From Pseudomonas sp. G.S.17 (GTDB lineage Bacteria; Pseudomonadota; Gammaproteobacteria; Pseudomonadales; Pseudomonadaceae), in assembly GCF_038096165.1 (NCBI RefSeq), contig NZ_CP151076.1, forward strand, positions 5,081,501 through 5,145,500: a stretch of DNA of 64,000 bases, given 5' to 3'. The notes under the pieces are model-generated. The model worked only from the letters and a program-made list of their open reading frames with translations. It did not search any database and had not been told where the DNA came from. This document shows positions 1 through 8,744 of the stretch, piece by piece (the first letter of the stretch is position 1; each line of letters opens with the position of its first letter). The position numbers and the translations under genes are program-made.

Positions 1-1
1 C

Positions 2-1321
2 AGCTTGCTGCGCATGGCTCAATACGACTTTCTCACCGGACTGCCCAACCGCCAGCAATTGCAGCAACAACTGGACAAGATCCTGGTAGACGCGGGCCGT
101 CTGCAGCGACGGGTCGCGGTCATCTGTGTCGGCCTGGACGACTTCAAAGGCATCAACGAACAATTCAGCTATCAAACCGGCGACCAATTGCTGCTGGCGC
201 TGGCTGACCGACTGCGCAGCCACAGCGGGCGGCTTGGGGCGCTGGCTCGACTGGGTGGCGACCAGTTCGCCCTCGTCCAGGCCGACATCGAACAACCTTA
301 CGAAGCCGCCGAGCTGGCGCAGAACATCCTCGATGACCTGGAGGCGCCGTTTGCCCTGGATGACCAGGAAATCCGCCTGCGCGCAACCATCGGCATCACG
401 CTGTTCCCGGAAGATGGCGACAGCACCGAGAAGCTGCTGCAAAAAGCCGAACAGACCATGACCCTGGCCAAGTCACGCTCACGCAACCGCTATCAGTTCT
501 ATATCGCCAGTGTCGACAGCGAAATGCGCCGTCGCCGGGAGCTGGAAAAAGACCTGCGCGAAGCGTTGCCCCGTGATCAGTTGTATCTGGTTTACCAACC
601 GCAGATCAGCTACCGCGACCACCGTGTGGTCGGCGTCGAAGCACTGATCCGTTGGCAACACCCGGAGCACGGTCTGGTGCCGCCCGACCTGTTCATTCCG
701 CTGGCCGAGCAGAACGGGACGATCATCGCCATTGGCGAATGGGTTCTGGATCAAGCCTGTCGCCAGTTGCGCGAATGGCATGATCAGGGCTTCACCGACC
801 TGCGCATGGCAGTCAATCTGTCCACCGTGCAACTGCACCACTCCGAGTTGCCCCGGGTGGTCAACAATCTGCTGCAGATCTATCGTTTACCGCCACGCAG
901 TCTGGAACTGGAAGTCACCGAAACCGGCCTGATGGAAGACATCAGTACCGCCGCCCAGCACCTGCTGAGCCTGCGTCGCTCGGGGGCATTGATTGCCATC
1001 GACGACTTCGGTACCGGTTATTCGTCCCTCAGCTATCTGAAAAGCCTGCCGCTGGACAAGATCAAGATCGACAAGAGCTTCGTGCAGGACCTTATCGACG
1101 ACGACGATGACGCCACCATCGTGCGCGCCATTATCCAGTTGGGTAAAAGCCTGGGCATGCAGGTCATCGCCGAAGGGGTGGAAACTGTCGCTCAAGAGGC
1201 GTACATCATTTCCGAAGGTTGCCACGAAGGTCAGGGCTATCTGTACAGCAAACCGCTGCCCGCCCGCGAACTGCTGGCCTATCTGAAACAGTCGCAACGC
1301 AGCAATGTCGAGGTATCGTAG
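2..1321 (+). CDS. bifA: c-di-GMP phosphodiesterase with degenerate GGDEF and intact EAL domain, BifA-like (5' truncated by window)
   Basis: The reading frame is already open at the window edge, so the N-terminal part (membrane and periplasmic region in BifA) is missing and about 439 codons are visible. A GGDEF-type domain comes first (DFLTGLPN near the start, signature GGDQF about 84 codons in), followed by an EAL domain with EALIRW near codon 212 and the catalytic loop DDFGTGYSSL near codon 333. Replacement of GGDEF by GGDQF next to a complete EAL motif is characteristic of Pseudomonas BifA, which degrades c-di-GMP and controls the biofilm-to-swarming switch. The next gene is an imelysin, the same neighbour order as bifA-icmP in P. 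aeruginosa (from memory). Another GGDEF-EAL paralogue is possible, but the motif and context favour BifA. Confidence 0.85.
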   Translation, partial: SLLRMAQYDFLTGLPNRQQLQQQLDKILVDAGRLQRRVAVICVGLDDFKGINEQFSYQTGDQLLLALADRLRSHSGRLGALARLGGDQFALVQADIEQPYEAAELAQNILDDLEAPFALDDQEIRLRATIGITLFPEDGDSTEKLLQKAEQTMTLAKSRSRNRYQFYIASVDSEMRRRRELEKDLREALPRDQLYLVYQPQISYRDHRVVGVEALIRWQHPEHGLVPPDLFIPLAEQNGTIIAIGEWVLDQACRQLREWHDQGFTDLRMAVNLSTVQLHHSELPRVVNNLLQIYRLPPRSLELEVTETGLMEDISTAAQHLLSLRRSGALIAIDDFGTGYSSLSYLKSLPLDKIKIDKSFVQDLIDDDDDATIVRAIIQLGKSLGMQVIAEGVETVAQEAYIISEGCHEGQGYLYSKPLPARELLAYLKQSQRSNVEVS

Positions 1322-1357
1322 GGCGTTGCCGTGTGAGTCATTTGACGGCGCGAGTCT

Positions 1358-1449
1358 TGTGGGACCGGATTTATCCGGGAAGGGGCCAAACCAGTCGATA
1401 TATCATCGGCGCCTGCAGAAATTCTTCGCGAATGAATTCGTTCCCATAC
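1358..1449. repeat. REPIN-like pair of REP palindromes
   Basis: Two imperfect palindromes face each other: GGGACCGGATTTATCCGGGA at 1360-1379 and TTCGCGAATGAATTCG at 1424-1439, with outer TGTGGGA and TTCCCA ends. The same two-arm design recurs at 36292 with very similar sequence. It lies in the bifA-icmP gap (1322-1619), which otherwise holds only the icmP promoter region. Confidence 0.75.
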
Positions 1450-1541
1450 ATCCTGTACGCCTTATCCCCTCCAGCCTGAAACCCCTTGTTACAGCTCCCA
1501 TCGACCACATTTCCCGAAACGGGCAATTTGCCTTTACATCG

Positions 1542-1560
1542 AATGCAAATCTTTCGCATT
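1542..1560. promoter_or_regulatory. Putative Fur box upstream of the icmP-like imelysin gene
   Basis: AATGCAAATCTTTCGCATT is an imperfect palindrome agreeing with 14 of 19 positions of the Fur-type pattern AATGATAATCATTATCATT. It lies about 60 bp before the start at 1620 and overlaps a possible promoter (TTTACA at 1533-1538, CATTAT at 1557-1562). Imelysin genes are commonly iron-repressed, which fits. No binding data. Confidence 0.55.
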
Positions 1561-1619
1561 ATGTCGCAGCTTTTTTTGGGCGCCGGGCGCCTTAAACCCT
1601 CTAGACGCAGGATTTCGTC

Positions 1620-2990
1620 ATGATTCGTATGCCTTTGGCAACCGCTAGTCTGCTGGCCATCGCTATCTCCCTCGCCGGTTGTGGCGAAGGCAAGGATAAA
1701 GCTGCCGCGCCAGCCCCTGCTGCTACTCCGGCAGCTCCCGCGCCGGCTGCGGCGCCTGCACCGGCAGCGGCCACCACTGCGCCTGCCGCTCCTGCACAAT
1801 CTACCGACGCCGCTGCCAAAGCCGTGGTCGCCAACTACGCCAATATGGTTTATGCCGCATTCAGCGACGCTGAATCCACTGCAAAAACCCTGCGAACGGC
1901 CGTCAACGACTTCCTCGCTGCGCCAAATGACAAAACCCTCAAGACTGCCCGCGACGCCTGGGTTGCCGCGCGCGTGCCTTACATGCAGACCGAAGTTTTC
2001 CGCTTCGGCAACACCATCATCGACGACTGGGAAGGACAGGTTAATGCATGGCCCCTGGACGAAGGCCTGATCGATTACGTCGCCAAGGATTACCAGCACG
2101 CACTGGGCAACCCGGGCGCCACCGCCAACATCATCGCCAACACCGAAGTGCAAGTGGGCGAAGACAAGGTAGACGTCAAGGACATCACCGCTGAAAAACT
2201 CGCCAGCCTCAATGAGCTGGGCGGTTCCGAAGCCAACGTAGCCACGGGCTACCACGCCATCGAATTCCTGCTCTGGGGCCAGGATCTGCACGGGAACGGT
2301 CCGGGTGCCGGCGAGCGTCCTGCGTCCGATTACATCGAAGGCGCTGGCAGCACCGGTGGCCACAACGACCGTCGTCGCGCTTACCTCAAAGCCGTTACCG
2401 AGCTTTTGGTCAGCGACCTGACCGAAATGTCCAACAACTGGAAAGCCGGTGTTGCCGACAACTATCGCGCCACCCTGGAAGCAGAGTCCGGCGAAAGCGG
2501 CCTGCGCAAAATGCTGTTCGGCATGGGCAGCCTGTCTCTGGGCGAACTGGCCGGCGAGCGCATGAAAGTGGCACTGGAAGCCAACTCCAGCGAAGACGAG
2601 CATGACTGCTTCAGCGACAACACCCACAACTCGCACTTCTACAACGGCAAAGGCATCCGCAACGTTTACCTGGGCGAATACACCCGCGTAGACGGCACCA
2701 AAATCAGCGGCCCTAGCCTGTCGTCGCTGGTAGCGAAAGCCGACCCGGCCACCGACGCCACCCTGCGCGCCGACCTGGACGCCACTCAAGCGAAACTGCA
2801 AGCCATCGTTGATCACGCCAACAAGGGCGAGCACTTCGACCAACTGATCGCCGCCGGCAACACCGAAGGCAATCAGGTTGTGCGCGACGCCATCGCTTCA
2901 CTGGTCAAGCAGACCGGCGCTATCGAACAGGCTGCTGGCAAACTGGGCATCACCGACCTGAACCCGGACAACGCCGATCACGAGTTCTGA
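1620..2990 (+). CDS. icmP: Imelysin (peptidase M75) family lipoprotein, IcmP-like
   Basis: This 456-residue protein has a lipoprotein signal peptide ending in the lipobox LAGC (residues 18-21). An Ala/Pro-rich linker to about residue 65 follows, then the imelysin fold. The family signature GxHxxE is present as GYHAIE at residues 210-215. Imelysins are periplasmic or outer-membrane-anchored proteins tied to iron uptake. The P. aeruginosa relative was named insulin-cleaving metalloproteinase, although peptidase activity in the family is disputed. The ATG at 1620 places the signal peptide correctly. A Fur-like box lies upstream and a strong terminator follows, so it is probably monocistronic and iron-controlled. 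The Ala/Pro linker creates an out-of-frame antisense ORF, which I disregarded. Confidence 0.88.
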   Translation: MIRMPLATASLLAIAISLAGCGEGKDKAAAPAPAATPAAPAPAAAPAPAAATTAPAAPAQSTDAAAKAVVANYANMVYAAFSDAESTAKTLRTAVNDFLAAPNDKTLKTARDAWVAARVPYMQTEVFRFGNTIIDDWEGQVNAWPLDEGLIDYVAKDYQHALGNPGATANIIANTEVQVGEDKVDVKDITAEKLASLNELGGSEANVATGYHAIEFLLWGQDLHGNGPGAGERPASDYIEGAGSTGGHNDRRRAYLKAVTELLVSDLTEMSNNWKAGVADNYRATLEAESGESGLRKMLFGMGSLSLGELAGERMKVALEANSSEDEHDCFSDNTHNSHFYNGKGIRNVYLGEYTRVDGTKISGPSLSSLVAKADPATDATLRADLDATQAKLQAIVDHANKGEHFDQLIAAGNTEGNQVVRDAIASLVKQTGAIEQAAGKLGITDLNPDNADHEF

Positions 2991-3038
2991 TTTGCGCTGT
3001 TTGAGCGTTCGAGGTTGAACGCTTCAAACGGATGAATC

Positions 3039-3075
3039 AAAAAATGCCAGTCGGCTTGCTGACTGGCATTTTTTT
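3039..3075 (+). terminator. Rho-independent terminator after the imelysin gene
   Basis: The perfect stem AATGCCAGTC / GACTGGCATT encloses the loop GGCTTGCT and is followed by seven T. A-tracts on the other side could let it act in both directions. A weaker hairpin (GCGTTC/GAACGC) lies just before it at about 3005-3022. Confidence 0.9.
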
Positions 3076-3225
3076 ATGCGTGGATTTCCTGTTAATTACC
3101 TTGGAGCAGCGAACCATCTGCAACTGCTGTAAGGCCTTTCCGAAACACGCTTTGCCGTATTGAAGCCATCCGCATCGCCATTGAGTATTCGCGTTTCCCC
3201 CATGCCCCGTGCAAGGCGCCCCTCG

Positions 3226-4110
3226 ATGACCGAGCTCCGATCCGGCCCCAATGACCTGCCCTGGTCGCAAGACGGCTACCTGCTGCTCAATGCCGTACGA
3301 ACCGGCAATCTCCTGCCCCGGCTGTATCAGTGGAATCCGGGCATCCAGTGCCATCCGCTGTTTCTCGGCACACGCTTTAAACAACTGCTGGACGTCTCGC
3401 CGGTGCTGGTCGTCCTTGAAGGGCCCCATGACCCGGTGCTGCAAGCTTTCTTGCACAACGCGGAACACATCTGGGGGCTGCTGCTCTTCAGCAGCGCCGA
3501 ACCGCAATGCATCGTCGATCACCTGCGCTGGCTGGTCACGGTCGATGAACCGGTCGGCAAACCGACACTGCTCAACCTCTCCGACCCGCCCGTTGCCAAT
3601 GCCCTGTTCGAGCTTTATCCGCGGCAAACCGAGAACGCCTTGTTCGGCCCTATGGAGCACGTTTACGCCGTCGACCCATACGCCAAGGCCTGGCGCCACC
3701 ATCAATGCCTGGGTAAACCGGCAATTGCTGATCACAAAGCCCTCTATCGCCTGAATGCTGCGCAAATCGACGCGCTGAATGAAGTCAACTTCCGCAACAC
3801 GGTCGTCAAGCTCGACCAGCACATGGCCCGACACTTCCCGGATTTTCAGGCTCGGCTCAACCCCAGGGAACGCTTCACCTACTTCCATGCAATGGCCAGC
3901 ACCGCCTATGAACAGGGTTTCCACAGTGAGAGCGACATCCTGCACTACGCCAATGTCATGGAATTTCTCGACGGTCAGCCAACCGCTGCGCATCCCGACA
4001 TCACCGCCCTGCTCAACACATCCTCAGCGCTGACACCCTCCCAGCGCGTGCAAAAGGCCAACCTGCTGGCCCTTGAGCGAGACACGCATTCATCAGGAGC
4101 TCGGCCATGA
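3226..4110 (+). CDS. DUF4123 domain protein, predicted T6SS effector adaptor (Tap/Tec type)
   Basis: About 294 residues. The first 130 residues carry DUF4123 hallmarks: a short conserved N-terminal part (LNAVRTGNLLPRLYQW), then LVVLEGPHDP, then HLRWLVTVDEP, then LFGPMEHVY. DUF4123 proteins are chaperone/adaptors that load a cognate effector onto a VgrG spike of the type VI secretion system. The stop overlaps the effector start in an ATGA, so the two are translationally coupled. The start is uncertain: ATG 3226 has an AAGG nine bases upstream, while in-frame alternatives are ATG 3202 and TTG 3160. No vgrG, hcp or PAAR gene is adjacent, so the partner spike must be encoded elsewhere. Confidence 0.8.
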   Translation: MTELRSGPNDLPWSQDGYLLLNAVRTGNLLPRLYQWNPGIQCHPLFLGTRFKQLLDVSPVLVVLEGPHDPVLQAFLHNAEHIWGLLLFSSAEPQCIVDHLRWLVTVDEPVGKPTLLNLSDPPVANALFELYPRQTENALFGPMEHVYAVDPYAKAWRHHQCLGKPAIADHKALYRLNAAQIDALNEVNFRNTVVKLDQHMARHFPDFQARLNPRERFTYFHAMASTAYEQGFHSESDILHYANVMEFLDGQPTAAHPDITALLNTSSALTPSQRVQKANLLALERDTHSSGARP

Positions 4111-7100
4111 CAGACAAACGCTTGCCGGACAAAGACCGGGCTTATTGGGAAGCCCGAAGCGGTGGCCACAAAGACGCCCGTGACAGCCTCGGTACTTGCC
4201 CGCTCATGGGTAAAAAAATCCAGTTGCTGCCCGTGCGCTACGGGCGCGTCGAGCGGCTGGTCAGTGATGTTGCGGCAACACCTTACAAACATTTGCAGCG
4301 TCCCATCGGCCTGCGCCTGATTCGCGATGGCTACTTGTATGTCATCGATGAGGCCAGCGGTTATCTGCACGAGTACCGGATGGAGAATGGCGTTCCGGTA
4401 AAACTCCTCTGGCAAGGCGCCGACGTTGGCCGGGATGTACGCAGCCACTCAGTAGGCGAAGCGACGCTGGTTTTTGCCCGCAACAGCGTTTTGCATGTGG
4501 CTTACTCGGAACTGCAATGGACCGCCGCCAAATGCTCAAAGGTAATTGGCAGCAAGCCTGATCGCCTCTACTTCATGCAACGCGTGGATCTGGTCGCTGC
4601 CGACTGCGAAAAAGGCGGCAAGCATCTGCGGGTCGAAAATCAGATCATCCAATTCCTCGCCGAACTGGCCGAACCGCCCGCCGAACACTGCCTGACGCCC
4701 GACGCTCATCCCGAGGAAAGTCAGGATTACGTCTGGGAACATCAAGCGCTGTTTCGTGAAGCGCACATTGGCCAGCTCAAGGACTCACTGAACGCGCAGT
4801 ACCAGTTCAATCATTTGTATCTGGTCCTGGAAGACAGTATCGGGATCATGCGTGATCTTGCTGAGGAACAGGACACCGTCGTTGACTGGATCGAGCAGTG
4901 GACCCAGCAACATAACAACGAAATGCGCTACGTGGTGGGCAGCTACATCGACACACTGATGACCATTGGCGAGCAGAACGCCCCGAAAACGGCAAACAAT
5001 TCAGACTTTTTCAGCAAAACCACGCCTGCCCAGCGCACCACCATTTACGACTACATCAACGCCCGTAATCAGTGGCGCTGGGAGCACAGCAAGGGGCTTG
5101 CCGTTACTGCGGGCGAAGACGGCCGCTACTCCGCGAGGCGGGGTGCCGAGCTTCGCGAACGCCCGGAAACGGTCATCGCCAAACGCGAGATGGATGCCAA
5201 ACACGCGCAAATGGTCGATGAACTGGGCGACCCTCTGCATGCCGACCTCAAAGACGAAATCGATGCGCTGCAGGACAGCAGCAAAGGCACGCTGGAAGGC
5301 GTCGGCCTGGGTTCGCGAGGTATCTTCGATCTGGTTCGCCATGAGGAAATGCAGCGCTATCTGAAACGCGAGCGCCTGCACCTCAAGCGCTGGAGCGAGC
5401 GCCTGGACGCCATCACCGACGACCGACTTCATCTGTTTACCCAAGGCGAATTCCACCGCAGCGCCTGGTATTTCGATCCGCTTGATCCCCAGCAGCAAAA
5501 CCACGCGCTGGCGATGGAACACAACTGCATCCGCGATCTGTGTCGCACCGATGCAGCGCTGGAGAAAATGAGCGAGTACTTTCATGAGTACCCGTTCTAT
5601 GCGCTGCCGGTGTTCTACGGACAGCTTGATCTGGAGTTCCTGCGCAAGAAATCCGGCGAGCTGATCAAGCTGTTGAACGATACGCGTGGTTTCTCCGGCG
5701 ATATGACGGGTGCCCAGGCCCGAATATCCGAGATCGAGCGGATCATGGGCAATCACTGGACGCGCAGCCTGCACCTGGAAGGCGAGGCCCATTCCCTGCA
5801 TCAGGCAGTCAGCGCCACCTACATCCCGGCCATCGCCCTGCGCATGGAGCAATGGCTGGCCGAGATGCAGGCCAAACTCGATACTCCGGAGCTAAGCCAG
5901 CATCTACAGAAGTTCCAGCAGTACACCAACCGCGCCCAACGCCTGGGAACGCTGGTCGCCCTGCAACAGCAAGGCGCCACGCTGAGCATCGCCAGCGAAG
6001 CCGATGTGCAGAAATTCAAGGACAACTTCACCCGCCTCAACGCATTGCTCGAACACGAAGAAAACCTCAAGACCGACCGCAAGCTCTACGACAAACTCGC
6101 CCGAAGTCGCATGCGCAGCGAAGACCAACGCTATCAGGCAGCGGTCGAGAAACAGCGCATCAACGAAGAACTCCTGCAAACCCGAAACCAGCGTTCGGCA
6201 GTAGTCCGGGATCTGGAGGACGGCATCTCCCCCAACAGCAAATTCCACACCGGCTATATCGGTGTGCGACTGAATCTCACGCAGGAACAATCGAGTGCGT
6301 TGTATGAGGAAACCCGTCGATTCCGGGCCGGGCTCTCTGGTGGTTATGCAACGGAAGGGGCCTGGAAGGCAGGGTTTAAGAGCGGGTGGATCCCGTTGTT
6401 GGCGGTTGGGTTGCAGGTTGGGAATTTGGGGGAGGCTATTGATACTTGGCACAACACCAAAGGCAATCGGACGCTTAAAACGTTCGTCATATTCACAGGA
6501 GCCATCACTGGAGTAGTTTCCTCTACATTAGCGGTCTACCAGACTATACACATCGCTATGGTCGACAAGGCTCTTCAAGCTGTCAGTGACAATAGTAAAG
6601 GACAAGCCGGCAAACTCTTCGCCGCCAGACTCGGAAAACTGGGCCTAGGGTTAGGTTTAATAATCTCACCAGCAGCCATGATTGGCGCAGTAGGTGCGAC
6701 ATCGGATAATTGGAATAAGTGGAGTAATGCGTTTATTACCGGTACGGCTGGTGAAAAAATTGGAGCTCTAGCTGGGCTTACTGGAGATATCGGAACAACA
6801 GCCATTAGTACTGGCACAACCGGGAGATCATTATTTGAAGCATGGGGGCTGCGCCGAGATTATTTAAAAGCACTTCCAAATGAGAGAAAAGATGTGCTGG
6901 CCAAAGCGTGGGCAACACGAGGCTCAAGATTCCTGCAATTCTCCATCCGCCTGACTCCTTTGGGGCTCGTTTTCACAGCCCTGCAATTAGGGGGAGAGGC
7001 ACTATTTAACTATATGAACATCGACGATCAGCAGCGCTGGATCTTAAGTTGCTGCTGGGGCGTTGCACCGAAAGGCTGGAATTGGGGCGAACACTCTCAG

Positions 7101-7580
7101 AAGCTTGCTGAAGCGACGCTGCTACCGCAGATTACAGATAAAGGGCTGCAGAGGCGCGAGGCGGATGGCGAACCTGTGCGCACCCTTCATTTGATTTTAC
7201 CGGGATTAACACTCTCCACTTTCAGCGCAACCTCACTACGTTGGAGCGCGTTACTGCAAAAATCTCCTGATGAGTGGGACGCCGGTGAAGCACTGGCCTC
7301 CCAGACAACAATTATTTCCGATGCACCACTGACCCTCGCGTTGAAAATACCAGAACAATGGCATGGCTTGCAGGCCCTATTACATCTTCGATTGGCCGTG
7401 AAACCTGCTATAGCCGTCAATTATCTGAAGATGGATACAAATTATCTGAATTATCGCATTCCTCTGTCGCTCGACACCTTAGCCCTTAGGCCTATTACCG
7501 CAGCGGCAACGTCCCCACCTCCCATCAAACAGCTGAAAGAAATCTACATTACGGAGGAAATACTTAATGACATCCAGTAA
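4107..7580 (+). CDS. Large T6SS effector of the VasX / BTH_I2691 type, probable membrane-active toxin
   Basis: 1157 residues. The N-terminus has the VasX-like region (CPLMGKKIQLLPVRYGRVER at residues 31-50, then RDGYLYVIDE and LHEYRM), typical of T6SS toxins paired with DUF4123 adaptors. A long charged, probably helical middle runs to about residue 740. The C-terminal part holds hydrophobic stretches near residues 758-775, 792-815, 845-866, 885-902 and 948-968, consistent with a colicin-like pore-forming or membrane-disrupting toxin. There is no signal peptide and no obvious nuclease or peptidoglycan hydrolase motif. From about nucleotide 6470 the DNA becomes clearly AT-richer (two sampled rows, 6481-6600, are 48% and 43% GC), suggesting the toxin tip was acquired separately. 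The role is inferred from family and context; the exact target is unknown. Confidence 0.78.
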   Translation: MTDKRLPDKDRAYWEARSGGHKDARDSLGTCPLMGKKIQLLPVRYGRVERLVSDVAATPYKHLQRPIGLRLIRDGYLYVIDEASGYLHEYRMENGVPVKLLWQGADVGRDVRSHSVGEATLVFARNSVLHVAYSELQWTAAKCSKVIGSKPDRLYFMQRVDLVAADCEKGGKHLRVENQIIQFLAELAEPPAEHCLTPDAHPEESQDYVWEHQALFREAHIGQLKDSLNAQYQFNHLYLVLEDSIGIMRDLAEEQDTVVDWIEQWTQQHNNEMRYVVGSYIDTLMTIGEQNAPKTANNSDFFSKTTPAQRTTIYDYINARNQWRWEHSKGLAVTAGEDGRYSARRGAELRERPETVIAKREMDAKHAQMVDELGDPLHADLKDEIDALQDSSKGTLEGVGLGSRGIFDLVRHEEMQRYLKRERLHLKRWSERLDAITDDRLHLFTQGEFHRSAWYFDPLDPQQQNHALAMEHNCIRDLCRTDAALEKMSEYFHEYPFYALPVFYGQLDLEFLRKKSGELIKLLNDTRGFSGDMTGAQARISEIERIMGNHWTRSLHLEGEAHSLHQAVSATYIPAIALRMEQWLAEMQAKLDTPELSQHLQKFQQYTNRAQRLGTLVALQQQGATLSIASEADVQKFKDNFTRLNALLEHEENLKTDRKLYDKLARSRMRSEDQRYQAAVEKQRINEELLQTRNQRSAVVRDLEDGISPNSKFHTGYIGVRLNLTQEQSSALYEETRRFRAGLSGGYATEGAWKAGFKSGWIPLLAVGLQVGNLGEAIDTWHNTKGNRTLKTFVIFTGAITGVVSSTLAVYQTIHIAMVDKALQAVSDNSKGQAGKLFAARLGKLGLGLGLIISPAAMIGAVGATSDNWNKWSNAFITGTAGEKIGALAGLTGDIGTTAISTGTTGRSLFEAWGLRRDYLKALPNERKDVLAKAWATRGSRFLQFSIRLTPLGLVFTALQLGGEALFNYMNIDDQQRWILSCCWGVAPKGWNWGEHSQKLAEATLLPQITDKGLQRREADGEPVRTLHLILPGLTLSTFSATSLRWSALLQKSPDEWDAGEALASQTTIISDAPLTLALKIPEQWHGLQALLHLRLAVKPAIAVNYLKMDTNYLNYRIPLSLDTLALRPITAAATSPPPIKQLKEIYITEEILNDIQ

Positions 7581-8646
7581 GTATGGACATTTGCCGCAAG
7601 CAGGCGATTTGGAAAAAGATAAAGGCACCGAGCTTTTTTATCTTGCGCCTCAACCTGTACCCACAGGAGTGAAGAAATTTAGCTCTCGTAATTTGCATAG
7701 AGAGACTAACGCGACATATCTTGATTTTTCTTTAAGTTCAGCATCAATAGAATTTGGCGTTCGCAGCTGGATCGGCATAACGACATTTTTCATCCTGCTT
7801 TTCCTATGTATCGGCATCGGATTAGGCATTTGGGAATATATTGAATATGGGGATCCCATCTTTGACATTGTCCTAACCTTAGTACTACCTAACTGGATCC
7901 TTTGGGCGTTTATCGCGCTTTTATTCTCGGTCAATGGCGTCCTTTTCATTCACTCAACCAGCCAGTACACAAAATACCCCCCAATCCGCTTCAACCGCCA
8001 ACGCCGCGAAGTCGCCTATGTCGCCAAACGCGGCCAGCCGCCACGCTTTGTACCTTGGGAAGAAGTCATCGCCTGCGTCAGCAGCGGCAAGGTTGTTACG
8101 CAATACGGCAGCCACAACGGTTTCTCGCTGATGATCGGCCTGCGGGACTCGGCAAGTGGCGATGTAGTGTGGATCACCGTGCCTACGGCATCGCTCATGC
8201 TGGCGGTCAGCGAATGGGAGGCCATTCGCAGTTACATGGAAGAAGGGTTAAGCGCCCTGCCGCCGCCGATGAGCGAGGAATATGAAGAAGGCACCGTCGC
8301 CTATTTTCACCTGTGCCGTCAGGCTTATCGGGAAAATCATTGGTACCTGACCTATCTGTTTGGTTTCATCCTTATCCAGTTCTGCAGCGGCTGGACCCTG
8401 CCCTGCTACATCGCTGCCTGGGTCGAGCGCCTGCCGAAAACCAGCTTCCCAAAACGCGTCCTGGACTGGTCCAAACCTCTACCGCCCGAGCAATGGCAGA
8501 AGCCCAGTGCTGAACTGATCGAGCAGAGCAAAGCGGTGCGCAAGAGTTTGCGGCAGGGTAAGAGTGTGTTTGAGCACTTCCGCGAGCTGAACAAATCCTC
8601 CATGGATGTCCAGCGAGTTGAAATCCCGAAGCGGGCAAATTCGTAA
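7567..8646 (+). CDS. Membrane protein downstream of the T6SS toxin, putative immunity protein (DUF6708-like)
   Basis: 359 residues. The start overlaps the toxin gene by 14 bp, as expected for an effector-immunity pair. Two membrane segments lie near residues 69-91 and 98-122. A soluble domain follows (PPIRFNRQRREVAYV, WEEVIACV, HNGFSLMIGL), then a third hydrophobic segment near 261-286. I associate this layout with the DUF6708 family often seen next to such toxins, but from memory only. Membrane localisation fits protection against a membrane-active toxin. The gene is mosaic: 7681-7740 is 35% GC whereas 7981-8040 is 67% GC, so the N-terminal membrane part shares the toxin tip's composition and the rest matches the chromosome. 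Confidence 0.65.
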   Translation: MTSSKYGHLPQAGDLEKDKGTELFYLAPQPVPTGVKKFSSRNLHRETNATYLDFSLSSASIEFGVRSWIGITTFFILLFLCIGIGLGIWEYIEYGDPIFDIVLTLVLPNWILWAFIALLFSVNGVLFIHSTSQYTKYPPIRFNRQRREVAYVAKRGQPPRFVPWEEVIACVSSGKVVTQYGSHNGFSLMIGLRDSASGDVVWITVPTASLMLAVSEWEAIRSYMEEGLSALPPPMSEEYEEGTVAYFHLCRQAYRENHWYLTYLFGFILIQFCSGWTLPCYIAAWVERLPKTSFPKRVLDWSKPLPPEQWQKPSAELIEQSKAVRKSLRQGKSVFEHFRELNKSSMDVQRVEIPKRANS

Positions 8647-8671
8647 CAACACGTTGCGACAGGTCAAGGTA

Positions 8672-8690
8672 AACGATAATCCCTCTTATT
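8672..8690. promoter_or_regulatory. Putative Fur box upstream of the di-heme oxidoreductase/imelysin operon
   Basis: AACGATAATCCCTCTTATT agrees with 13 of 19 positions of the Fur-type pattern AATGATAATCATTATCATT, including the GATAATC core. It lies about 55 bp upstream of the ATG at 8745, in the short gap after the T6SS cassette. Confidence 0.5.
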
Positions 8691-8744
8691 CGAAAAGGAC
8701 GAGGCTGTTAAGCTTGCACGCCCCGATTTTGGGCTGGTTGCAGG

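Noticed and set aside
1371-2843. 490-codon open frame opposite the imelysin gene
   Set aside because: Antisense shadow; its Gly/Arg/Ser-rich part mirrors the Ala/Pro linker of the lipoprotein.
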